A stretch of 5,327 bases of DNA from M3007 sp041160955 (GTDB lineage Bacteria > Bacteroidota > Bacteroidia > Chitinophagales > Saprospiraceae): positions 1 to 5,327 of the forward strand of contig JBEAVK010000165.1 of NCBI GenBank assembly GCA_041160955.1, read 5' to 3'. Shown here one piece after another: positions 1 through 5,327 of the stretch (the first letter of the stretch is position 1; every line of letters starts with the position of its first letter). Position numbers and translations under genes: made by a program. The notes under the pieces are model-generated. The model did not search any database. It was not told the origin of the DNA and worked only from the letters and a program-made list of their open reading frames with translations.

Positions 1-140
1 CTCAAAGAGGTAAATGCATTTTCCCAACTGGTGCCGTTGTTCAGGCCAGTTGCATCGTGTTTTACTTTGAGTACTGGGTTTTGCGCAGCAGCGGTAACGG
101 TAAAAAATGCGTACAAAAGTAAGGTGATGTAGAATTTCAT
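1..140 (-). CDS. Secreted beta-helix-type protein, N-terminal fragment (runs off left edge)
   Basis: The first 46 residues can be read on the minus strand from ATG at 140-138; the rest lies beyond the left edge. Residues 1-19 form a classical signal peptide: MKFYITLLLYAFF is a short basic start plus a hydrophobic core, followed by an Ala-rich TVTAAAQ region with likely cleavage after Ala-18 or Ala-19. The mature start, VLKVKHDATGLNNGTSWENAF, contains the D-x-x-G-x-N-x-G-x-S-W-x-x-A pattern. From family knowledge this is the usual first strand of large extracellular right-handed parallel beta-helix proteins of Bacteroidota (the choice-of-anchor Q / polymorphic-membrane-protein-like group), often many hundreds of residues long with a C-terminal sorting signal. 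The protein is therefore probably exported to the cell surface or medium. Export is well supported; the beta-helix fold is inferred from the motif alone. It is divergent from the rest of the window. Confidence 0.72.
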   Translation of the reverse strand, partial: MKFYITLLLYAFFTVTAAAQNPVLKVKHDATGLNNGTSWENAFTSL

Positions 141-148
141 ATTATGTA

Positions 149-178
149 CAAAGATAGGAATAAAATTTAACGCGCAAA
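149..178 (-). promoter_or_regulatory. Bacteroidota-type promoter of the secreted-protein gene
   Basis: On the minus strand TTTG (178-175) is followed, after 18 nt, by TATCTTTG (156-149), a full match to the TAnnTTTG -7 box of the Bacteroidota primary sigma factor. The box ends only 8 nt before the ATG at 140, so transcription should start within a few nucleotides of the start codon and the mRNA would be leaderless or nearly so. The boxes are seen directly; promoter activity and the start site are inferred. Confidence 0.6.
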
Positions 179-251
179 ATATTTCAATGTTTTTTTATTA
201 CAAATTAATAATTGACTGCACAATCCAATTCTATTTTTTTCGCCAATTCTT

Positions 252-259
252 TACCTTTG
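252..259 (+). promoter_or_regulatory. Candidate -7 box (TACCTTTG), plus strand
   Basis: TACCTTTG followed by C is a perfect TAnnTTTG match, pointing rightward toward the DUF6090-like gene. I find no TTG/TTTG at the expected 17-23 nt upstream, where the sequence is a T-run, so the -33 half is poor. If active, the transcript would carry a leader of about 155 nt that includes the first repeated element and the short ORF at 340-363. Confidence 0.4.
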
Positions 260-277
260 CAAAAAAAATACTCCGCT

Positions 278-311
278 TTTGCTCCTAAATTTTAAAAATG
301 CTTTAATCTTG
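278..311 (+). promoter_or_regulatory. Candidate promoter inside repeat copy A
   Basis: TTTG (278-281) and TAATCTTG (304-311; 7/8 match to TAnnTTTG) are separated by 22 nt, within the range seen for Bacteroidota promoters. The same TAATCTTG box recurs in repeat copy B ahead of the acyl-CoA synthetase gene, which argues that it is a conserved functional part of the element. It could drive the DUF6090-like gene with a leader of roughly 100 nt. Which of this site and the 252-259 box is used cannot be settled from sequence. Confidence 0.4.
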
Positions 312-338
312 CTCCTTATAACTTGTAACTAAAAAAAC
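300..338 (+). repeat. Repeated promoter/leader element, copy A
   Basis: This 39-nt stretch matches 1247-1285 at 36 of 39 positions without gaps. It starts GCTTTAATCTTGCT, continues with ATAACTTGTAA and ends in a run of seven A followed by C. Weaker similarity continues upstream to about 271 with a 1-nt gap. Both copies have the same orientation and lie ahead of plus-strand genes. It contains a -7-like box (TAATCTTG) followed by the AACTTGTAACT stretch, so it looks like a promoter core plus the start of a 5' leader, not a terminator or transposon end. No inverted repeats or target-site duplications are visible. Confidence 0.8.
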
Positions 339-420
339 AATGTACCAAGAACGGATTGTTTAAAGATTATTGAAGCGGCGATCACATAAAAATTTACAAA
401 TTAAAAAAAACAAAATAAAA

Positions 421-1122
421 ATGTCAGAGATTTCTAACGGTTTCAACATCAAAGCGGTGTTGAAAGAATATTTTTCAAAAATTATAGCCATATTTTTGGG
501 TATTTCTATTTCTTTTTGGTTTGATGAATGGCGGGAGGATCGGAAAGACCGAGCAATGGAGCAAAAAATACTATTGAGTTTAAGGAGCAATCTTGCACAA
601 GATACATTTATGTTGGGTGGTACCGCTCAAATGGGTGAAGGTCAAATAAGGGGGGTAAGTAAACTGATCGCATTTAAACAAGATAGTGAAATTATCGATA
701 GTGTAAATTTTTTTATTGATATGGCTTGTAGTTACACTGGATGCTTGGTCAATCAAACAACCTACGAGGAAATAAAACAAACAGGGAAAACCGATTTAAT
801 TCAAAATGATTCACTTAAAAAATCTATTTTGGGACATTATACCGGCTTTATTCCTTATGTCAAAGAATGGTGTGAGATAGACAAAATGCATACCATGTCT
901 TATCTGATTCCCGAAATGAGTAATTATTTCCCCGTTGTGATGGACACTTTAAATTTCGTATCCAATGCCGAGAAAGTAAAATACTTAAAAACGCAAAAGT
1001 TGAGAAACCTGCTTTTGACTAATTTGGCGTATAAAAGAGAGGCGAATAAGACCTTACATCTTGCCAATGCTAGAACAAAGAAACTGATCGCTAGGATAGA
1101 TAAAGCCTTAGAAAGTAAATAG
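421..1122 (+). CDS. DUF6090-like single-pass membrane protein, function unknown
   Basis: The product has 233 aa from ATG 421. An upstream in-frame TTG at 370 would add 17 Lys/Arg-rich residues, but ATG after an A-rich leader (AAAACAAAATAAAA) is the more typical Bacteroidota start. A hydrophobic helix at residues 19-35 (SKIIAIFLGISISFWF) is followed at once by DEWREDRKDR and EQKILLSLRSNLAQD (36-61). A second conserved-looking block, TYEEIKQTGKTDLIQNDSLKKSI (104-126), precedes a helical, charged C-terminus. As I recall, the DUF6090 family has this order: a TM helix, then W-N/D-E-x-R-K, then an F/Y-x-E-L-x-x-[ST]-G-x-x-x-x-I-x-N-x-x-L block. No enzymatic motif is apparent. The large soluble part probably faces one side of the inner membrane. 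Codon use is more AT-rich than the downstream operon, and the gene stands alone between intergenic regions, which suggests an accessory gene. The family call is from memory of motifs; the function is unknown. Confidence 0.68.
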   Translation: MSEISNGFNIKAVLKEYFSKIIAIFLGISISFWFDEWREDRKDRAMEQKILLSLRSNLAQDTFMLGGTAQMGEGQIRGVSKLIAFKQDSEIIDSVNFFIDMACSYTGCLVNQTTYEEIKQTGKTDLIQNDSLKKSILGHYTGFIPYVKEWCEIDKMHTMSYLIPEMSNYFPVVMDTLNFVSNAEKVKYLKTQKLRNLLLTNLAYKREANKTLHLANARTKKLIARIDKALESK

Positions 1123-1147
1123 CCATTGACGGAGGAAATTTATCCTA

Positions 1148-1173
1148 TTTGCGGTGTACGTTGCGCCATCAAA
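1148..1173 (+). other. Possible RNA hairpin after the DUF6090-like gene
   Basis: TTTG (1148-1151) and GGTG (1153-1156) can pair with CGCC (1164-1167, one G-U pair) and CAAA (1170-1173) around a 7-nt loop, with small internal bulges. It starts 25 nt after the stop codon of the DUF6090-like gene, where a 3' end is expected. No T-run follows directly, so it is not a classical intrinsic terminator. It may be a weak 3' structure or chance. Confidence 0.2.
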
Positions 1174-1246
1174 CTTCATTTCTCCCCTTCATTCGCTATT
1201 TTTATAAAAAAAAATCCTCCAATTATAGTCCAAAATTCAAAAAAAC

Positions 1247-1285
1247 GCTTTAATCTTGCTGCTCATAACTTGTAATTAAAAAAAC
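1247..1285 (+). repeat. Repeated promoter/leader element, copy B
   Basis: This is the partner of 300-338 and differs from it by three substitutions. Weaker similarity extends upstream to about 1217. It ends 14 nt before the ATG of the acyl-CoA synthetase gene, so here the element occupies essentially the whole 5' leader and promoter core. In copy A it sits more than 80 nt from the coding start. Conservation of the A-run and the AACTTGTAA stretch, together with the -7-like box, supports a role in expression. Confidence 0.8.
1251..1258 (+). promoter_or_regulatory. Candidate -7 box (TAATCTTG) for the fadD operon
   Basis: TAATCTTG matches TAnnTTTG at 7 of 8 positions and is identical to the box in repeat copy A. 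No TTG is visible at the normal -33 distance, so the promoter would be weak or activator-dependent. Its distance to the ATG at 1300 would give a leader of roughly 35 nt. It is the only reasonable promoter I find directly ahead of the operon. Confidence 0.4.
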
Positions 1286-1299
1286 GACACGATAAAGAT

Positions 1300-2955
1300 A
1301 TGGAAAAGCCCTGGCTTAATAATTACCCTAAAGGCGTACCTGCCAATATTGACCCTGATGCATACCCCAATCTTCTGGCAATGCTGGAAGGCACTTTTGT
1401 GAAGTACGGCGACTTACCGGCCTTCCATTTTATGGGAAAAGCACTTACTTTTAGCGAAGTGGGCAATTACTCTACCCAGTTTGCCGCCTATCTCCAAAGC
1501 AGGGGGCTACAACCAGGCGATCGTATTGCGCTGATGATGCCGAATTTACTGCAATATCCTATTGCATTGATCGGTGCGCTTAAAGCAGGTTTAATCATCG
1601 TGAATGTAAACCCGCTTTATACCCCGCGCGAAATGAAACATCAGTTTATGGACTCTGGTGCGAAGGCGATTTTGATTGCTGAAAATTTTGCAGCCAATCT
1701 GGAACAAGTCATCGCCGATACAGGTATAAAGACCGTAATACTGACCAGTGTGGGCGAAATGCTGGGTTTCAAAGGTGTTATTGTCAATTTTATGGTGCGA
1801 AAGGTGAAAAAACTAGTACCCAAGCATAATTTGTCCAATACCGTTACTTTTAACCAGGCATTGGCACAAGGTAAAAAATTTACACTCAACAAACACGAAG
1901 GCAGCCCCGACGACACCATTATATTACAATACACGGGCGGCACCACGGGTGTTTCAAAAGGCGCGATGCTCACCAACCGCAATTTGATTGCTAATATGCA
2001 GCAAATAAGGGGTATTCTCGGGCCAAAACTAGAAGAAGCATCCGAAATTGCCCTTTGTCCGCTACCACTATACCATATTTATGCCTTTACCGTCAATTGC
2101 CTCGCGCTGATGAGTATCGGTGGCAGTAATGTGCTGATCGTCAATGCGCGCGATTTGCCTGCTTTGATCAAAGAGTGGCGTAAATATAACCCAACGGTAC
2201 TCACTGGTATCAATACCTTATTTAACGCCTTGCTTAATAACACCGAATTTGCTTCCCTCGATTTTAGCAAACTCAAAGTTACTTCTGGGGGCGGTATGGC
2301 CGTACAACGCGCTGTGGCGGAACGGTGGCAAAAAACCACAGGTGTGCAACTGACCGAGGGTTATGGTATGACGGAATCAAGTCCTGTGCTTACCTCCAAC
2401 CCGACCAATGAACCTACGCGAATCGGGTCAATTGGTATGCCCGTCCCTTCTACCGATGTACGCATTGTGGCAGAAGACGGCACTGTCCTCGGTGCTGGCC
2501 CTGAAAATGTAGGCGAAATACAAGCCCGCGGCCCACAGGTAATGAAAGGCTACTGGCAACGCCCCGACGAAACCGCCAAAACGATAAAAGATGGCTGGCT
2601 ATTGACGGGCGATATGGGCTTTATGCACCCTGATGGGTATTTCCAAATCGTGGACCGCAAAAAAGACATGATCTTGGTATCGGGCTTTAATGTATATCCG
2701 AACGAAATTGAAGATGTACTGGCCATGCACCCCAAAGTACTGGAATCCGCAGCCGTAGGTGCTGCTGATGAAAAATCGGGCGAAGTAGTAAAGGTGTTTG
2801 TGGTGAAAAAAGATCCTTCTCTTACTGCAGAGGAAGTAATAGCGCATTGCCGCGAAAACTTAACAGGGTATAAAGTACCTAAACATGTGATCTTTAAAAC
2901 AGAATTACCCAAAACCAATGTCGGCAAAATCCTGCGTAGGGAACTACGGGATTAA
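1300..2955 (+). CDS. fadD: Long-chain-fatty-acid--CoA ligase (FadD type)
   Basis: This 551-aa ANL-superfamily enzyme should activate long-chain fatty acids with ATP and CoA, via an acyl-adenylate, to acyl-CoA for beta-oxidation or lipid synthesis, at the inner face of the cytoplasmic membrane. Visible motifs: the ATP-binding loop YTGGTTGVSKG (211-221), PLPLYHIYAF (254-263), the adenine-binding YGMTES (355-360), TGD (436-438), the hinge and FACS signature region DGWLLTGD...IVDRKKDMILVSGFNVYPNEIE (431-471, with D452/R453) and the C-terminal NVGKILRRELRD with catalytic Lys-543. The whole protein, including the N-terminal WLNNYPKGVP and MMPNLLQYPIAL (79-90), follows E. coli FadD (561 aa) closely as I remember it, and stops at RELRD, about ten residues earlier. 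ATG 1300 is the natural start because it aligns with the FadD N-terminus. It is the first gene of a three-gene operon; the next starts 8 nt after its stop. Catalytic residues look intact. Chain-length preference cannot be read from sequence. Confidence 0.93.
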   Translation: MEKPWLNNYPKGVPANIDPDAYPNLLAMLEGTFVKYGDLPAFHFMGKALTFSEVGNYSTQFAAYLQSRGLQPGDRIALMMPNLLQYPIALIGALKAGLIIVNVNPLYTPREMKHQFMDSGAKAILIAENFAANLEQVIADTGIKTVILTSVGEMLGFKGVIVNFMVRKVKKLVPKHNLSNTVTFNQALAQGKKFTLNKHEGSPDDTIILQYTGGTTGVSKGAMLTNRNLIANMQQIRGILGPKLEEASEIALCPLPLYHIYAFTVNCLALMSIGGSNVLIVNARDLPALIKEWRKYNPTVLTGINTLFNALLNNTEFASLDFSKLKVTSGGGMAVQRAVAERWQKTTGVQLTEGYGMTESSPVLTSNPTNEPTRIGSIGMPVPSTDVRIVAEDGTVLGAGPENVGEIQARGPQVMKGYWQRPDETAKTIKDGWLLTGDMGFMHPDGYFQIVDRKKDMILVSGFNVYPNEIEDVLAMHPKVLESAAVGAADEKSGEVVKVFVVKKDPSLTAEEVIAHCRENLTGYKVPKHVIFKTELPKTNVGKILRRELRD

Positions 2956-2963
2956 TCAAAAAT

Positions 2964-3347
2964 ATGACAACCAATTCATTTCTAAACTCTTTAGCCTTGG
3001 TCACCGCTGCTACTGCGGCGGTGCTAGGGCTACTCCACGTGCTGCTCGAAAATATGCAACAGCACTGGATTTTTTCAATCAGTATATTAGCGGTATTTGT
3101 TTTGCTGAGTATCGGCTTGTTTTTTGCTGGTAAAAGTAGTGCACGGAGTAGCAATAAAATGGCTTTCAACGGGCTTATTTCCGGTTCTACTTTTGGCAAA
3201 ATGTTTTTGGCCGTTGGTCTGCTCTTTGTTTATCAGGAATCGGCCAAACCCACCAACCAGTGGTTTGTCGCTTTATTCTTACTTATCTACGTGATCTTTA
3301 CGGTCTATGAGGTGTGGTTTTTGACGCGTATTGCACGTGAAAAATAA
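2964..3347 (+). CDS. Small four-TM membrane protein, function unknown
   Basis: The product has 127 aa, mostly hydrophobic. Predicted helices lie at about residues 6-28 (FLNSLALVTAATAAVLGLLH), 35-55 (WIFSISILAVFVLLSIGLFFA), 70-90 (contains Lys-79) and 99-121 (QWFVALFLLIYVIFTVYEVWFL), with a basic loop KSSARSSNK (57-65) and a basic end RIAREK. By the positive-inside rule the loop between helices 2 and 3 and the C-terminus are cytoplasmic. It has no signal peptide, lipobox or catalytic motif. The last helix, with the pattern Y-x-I-F-T-x-Y-E-x-x-F-L, reminds me of small AtpI-like proteins near ATP synthase genes in Bacteroidota, but this is weak. It starts 8 nt after fadD and ends 6 nt before the CNNM/CorC gene, with A-rich gaps on both sides, so it is almost certainly cotranscribed and possibly coupled in translation. 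The ATG follows TCAAAAAT, the same kind of spacer as the next gene. Confidence 0.75.
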   Translation: MTTNSFLNSLALVTAATAAVLGLLHVLLENMQQHWIFSISILAVFVLLSIGLFFAGKSSARSSNKMAFNGLISGSTFGKMFLAVGLLFVYQESAKPTNQWFVALFLLIYVIFTVYEVWFLTRIAREK

Positions 3348-3353
3348 AAAAAT

Positions 3354-4619
3354 ATGGAAGTACTTATTATTATAGTGTTGAGTTTGCTCAACGGCGTTTT
3401 TTCTATGTCCGAAATTGCATTGGTCTCTGCTCGGAAATTTAAACTCGAAAACGCGGCCAAACGCGGCAACAAAGGGGCAAAAAAAGCCCTCGAACTCGCC
3501 GAATCGCCCAATAAATTTTTATCAACAGTACAAATCGGCATTACGCTGATCGGACTGCTCACGGGTATTTATAGTGGTAAAAACATCACCAGCGATGTAA
3601 AAGCATGGCTGCTGAATATTCCGGCCCTAGCACCGTACGCTGAAGGGCTTTCGGTAACTTGTGTACTTATTTTTATCACCTTTTTGTCCTTGGTTTTGGG
3701 CGAATTATTGCCCAAACGCATCGGTATGTCGTTTCCCGAAACCGTGGCATCTGCTGTGGCGCGGCCTATGCACTATGTTTCGTTGATTACTGCGCCGTTT
3801 GTTTGGTTGTTGACCCATACCAGTGATCTGTTGCTGCGCCTCATGGGTATCCGTTCCGAAACCGATAGTATTGTGACCGAAGAGGAAATCAAATCCATTG
3901 TACAGGAAAGTGCCGATAGTGGACAGATTGATGAAATTGAGCAAGATATTGTCGAACGGGTTTTTGCCCTTGGCGACCGGCAGGTAGATGCCCTGATGAC
4001 CCACCGCAGTGATATTGTATGGCTGGACGTAGCGGATAGTTTAGAGGATATACGCGATCGGGTGCGCAAGGAAAGGTACTCGGTATATCCGGTTTGTGAT
4101 GGCGATTTGGACAATTTCAAAGGCGTGGTGTATATCAATGACCTATTTATACACAGCGGCCCGGATTTTAAGTTGATCGACAAATTGAAACAACCGCTTT
4201 TTGTGCCGGATACATCTACGGCGTACCAATTATTGGAAAGTTTCCGAAAAAGCAGACAACATTACGCCGTACTGATCGACGAATACGGCACTTTGCAAGG
4301 CGTTATCACCCTCGATGATATTGTGGATGCACTCGTGGGCGATGTGAGCGCGGAACACCACGACGAATACCAAATTACGGAAGTGGATCCCAATACTTGG
4401 CGCGTAGATGGACAATATGCTATGCACGAGTTCTTGCAATACCTCGAAATTGAACATTACGACCACTCCAATAACGATTTTAATACGATAGGTGGCTTAT
4501 TTATCCACGAACTCAACCGATTACCTAAGCAAGGCGATAAAGTAACGCTTGGTGATTTTACGCTGACCGTGCTTAAAATGGATGGGCATAGGGTGGATGA
4601 AATTGAGGTGAAGAAGTAG
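3354..4619 (+). CDS. CNNM/CorC-family membrane protein (DUF21-CBS-CBS-CorC_HlyC)
   Basis: This 421-aa protein has the full architecture of the family annotated as hemolysin C, TlyC or CorC. The DUF21/CNNM transmembrane domain spans about residues 1-165, with FSMSEIALVSARK (16-28; the conserved Ser and Glu are expected to contribute to ion binding) and LGELLPKRIG (115-124). An acidic helical linker VTEEEIKSIVQESADSGQID (174-193) precedes two CBS domains (about 210-270 and 280-330, the second with YAVLIDEYGTLQGVITLDDIV, 304-324). The C-terminal CorC_HlyC domain covers about 341-419 (TIGGLFIHELNRLPKQGD, 378-395). Known relatives export Mg2+ (CNNM/CorC, MpfA) or polyamines (E. coli PaeA/YtfL); CBS pairs usually sense adenine nucleotides. 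The exact substrate here is not determinable. The usual MTPR at the start of CBS1 is MTHR (His-217). It is the last gene of the operon, 6 nt after the previous stop. Despite the hemolysin label there is no reason to think it is a toxin. Confidence 0.92.
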   Translation: MEVLIIIVLSLLNGVFSMSEIALVSARKFKLENAAKRGNKGAKKALELAESPNKFLSTVQIGITLIGLLTGIYSGKNITSDVKAWLLNIPALAPYAEGLSVTCVLIFITFLSLVLGELLPKRIGMSFPETVASAVARPMHYVSLITAPFVWLLTHTSDLLLRLMGIRSETDSIVTEEEIKSIVQESADSGQIDEIEQDIVERVFALGDRQVDALMTHRSDIVWLDVADSLEDIRDRVRKERYSVYPVCDGDLDNFKGVVYINDLFIHSGPDFKLIDKLKQPLFVPDTSTAYQLLESFRKSRQHYAVLIDEYGTLQGVITLDDIVDALVGDVSAEHHDEYQITEVDPNTWRVDGQYAMHEFLQYLEIEHYDHSNNDFNTIGGLFIHELNRLPKQGDKVTLGDFTLTVLKMDGHRVDEIEVKK

Positions 4620-4757
4620 GAATGGGGTTATCTTTAATCGTTTTTTAGAGGGATTAGCGTTTCAATTCAAACCAATATTAAACACCTTGAAACCAGTTAA
4701 ATGACTATCAAGAACCTTTCCGCAACTGGACTCCAAAAATCTTAGAGATTGGCAGGT

Positions 4758-5201
4758 ATGGATACGAAATTTATTCCCGGCGGTAACCTAAGAACCAATA
4801 TAAGTACTGTTGTTTTTATCAATGTAATACTAATACTACTCTATCTATCTTTTTCAGATAATGATATAAGTATAGACATTACTGTTATCTTTTTGAATAT
4901 TTTTTTTTACGTAAATATTTATACTGATAAATTTACTTCTATTGAATTTTGCCAAAACGAATTAGTTGTTACCTATTGGCGAATGAATGGAGCATCTACT
5001 GTTAAGTACTTATACCATGATTTAGCCTATTCATATAAAAAGAGAACAGTCACTAGAGGATCTGTGAGATTAGTGTTGACCATTTATTGTTTGGACAAAC
5101 AAATATTGTTTCTTTATCCAGGTCACGATGGTGTAGAAGAGGAAGATATTCAATCCATGCTAAAACTTTTAGATCTACATGATGTAGAAAAAGTAATGTA
5201 A
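4758..5201 (+). CDS. Two-TM orphan membrane protein with soluble C-terminal domain
   Basis: The product has 147 aa from ATG 4758; an in-frame TTG at 4749 would add three residues and has no better leader. Two hydrophobic helices, at about 14-32 (ISTVVFINVILILLYLSFS) and 38-55 (SIDITVIFLNIFFYVNIY), are separated by a very short acidic turn (SDNDIS), a helical hairpin. The remaining 90 residues look like alternating beta strands (SIEFCQNELVVTYW, TVKYLYHDLAYSYKKR, SVRLVLTIYC, QILFLYPG) ending in a helix (EEEDIQSMLKLLDL). That pattern resembles small bacterial PH-like domains tethered by a TM hairpin, but I do not recognise the family and this is inference from strand pattern only. The gene is strongly AT-rich compared with the upstream operon, lies 138 nt after it, and no convincing promoter is visible. 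Function unknown. Confidence 0.65.
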   Translation: MDTKFIPGGNLRTNISTVVFINVILILLYLSFSDNDISIDITVIFLNIFFYVNIYTDKFTSIEFCQNELVVTYWRMNGASTVKYLYHDLAYSYKKRTVTRGSVRLVLTIYCLDKQILFLYPGHDGVEEEDIQSMLKLLDLHDVEKVM

Positions 5202-5221
5202 AGCAAATAATAGACTTTACA
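5197..5221 (+). terminator. Weak candidate terminator hairpin after the two-TM gene
   Basis: TGTAAAG (5197-5203) pairs perfectly with CTTTACA (5215-5221) around an 11-nt loop, a 7-bp stem that overlaps the TAA stop codon. A T-run (within 5241-5246) follows about 20 nt downstream, which is farther than in a standard intrinsic terminator. The stem is AT-rich and would be weak. Position right at the gene end is the main support. Confidence 0.3.
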
Positions 5222-5327
5222 CAAAATTTGATTGTTAGAATTTTTTAATGCTAAAATATTAGTAAAAATTTAGCCATCGGTTTTGGATCAAAAAAGCGGT
5301 TACGCTCTACAAGCAGGATTATGTATC

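Noticed and set aside
370..420. TTG start at 370 for the DUF6090-like protein (17 extra Lys/Arg-rich residues)
   Set aside because: The stretch is the A-rich leader read as codons; ATG 421 has the typical start context and family members begin shortly before the TM helix.
661..1092. Repeated AAACTGATCGC within the DUF6090-like gene (near 661 and 1081)
   Set aside because: Eleven bases encoding KLIA twice; no surrounding similarity, so likely chance.
2894..3199. Minus-strand ORF across the fadD end and the small membrane protein gene
   Set aside because: Antisense to two well-supported genes in a tight operon, with no family features; a shadow frame.
4635..4656. Inverted repeat TAATC / GATTA after the operon as terminator
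   Set aside because: Only 5 bp with a 12-nt loop and no T-run after it; weak.
4687..4720. TTG plus AACCTTTC as promoter of the two-TM gene
   Set aside because: The -7 candidate matches only 6/8 and lacks the first T and last G; not reliable.
4693..4729. Inverted repeat CCAGTT / AACTGG upstream of the two-TM gene as an operator
   Set aside because: Arms of 6 bp separated by 25 nt are expected by chance; no matching regulator is visible.
4701..4745. 14-codon ORF (MTIKNLSATGLQKS) ahead of the two-TM gene, in the same frame
   Set aside because: Too short to support, no start context, and ends in a stop before the next start; could equally be chance.
1..5327. Mobile element, CRISPR array, tRNA, defence or toxin-antitoxin system
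   Set aside because: No transposase or integrase motifs, no spaced repeat array, no cloverleaf and no recognisable defence protein on either strand.

Overview
The window looks like a chromosomal segment from a member of the Bacteroidota. The support is indirect but consistent. Start codons follow A-rich leaders without Shine-Dalgarno sequences. Promoter boxes fit the Bacteroidota form (TTTG, a spacer of about 20 nt, then TAnnTTTG). A DUF6090-like membrane protein is present, a family I know mainly from this phylum. The genus cannot be named from the sequence alone.

Layout. (1) Positions 1-140, minus strand: the N-terminus of a secreted protein that runs off the left edge. It has a signal peptide and then the opening strand typical of large extracellular beta-helix proteins. 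(2) 141-420: an AT-rich divergent intergenic region with one minus-strand promoter, one or two plus-strand promoter candidates and a repeated promoter/leader element. (3) 421-1122, plus: a one-TM DUF6090-like protein of unknown function. (4) 1123-1299: an intergenic region with a possible hairpin and the second copy of the repeated element, ending just before the next gene. (5) 1300-4619, plus: a compact three-gene operon with 8- and 6-nt gaps. It encodes a FadD-type long-chain acyl-CoA synthetase, a 127-aa four-helix membrane protein and a CNNM/CorC-type (DUF21-CBS-CorC_HlyC) membrane protein. (6) 4620-4757: a short noncoding gap. (7) 4758-5201, plus: an AT-rich orphan gene for a two-TM protein with a basic/acidic soluble tail. 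(8) 5202-5327: an AT-rich end with no gene that I can establish.

How the genes fit together. The operon joins fatty-acid activation at the inner membrane with two integral membrane proteins, one from a family linked to divalent-cation or polyamine export. A shared role in membrane homeostasis is possible, but only the tight spacing supports it. The DUF6090-like gene and the 4758 gene are visibly more AT-rich than the operon and look like accessory genes on either side of it.

I do not see a mobile element, CRISPR array, RNA gene, toxin-antitoxin pair or recognisable defence system. The most unusual structure is a 39-nt element, 36/39 identical between its two copies, that precedes both the DUF6090-like gene and fadD. 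It looks like a dispersed promoter plus 5' leader module.
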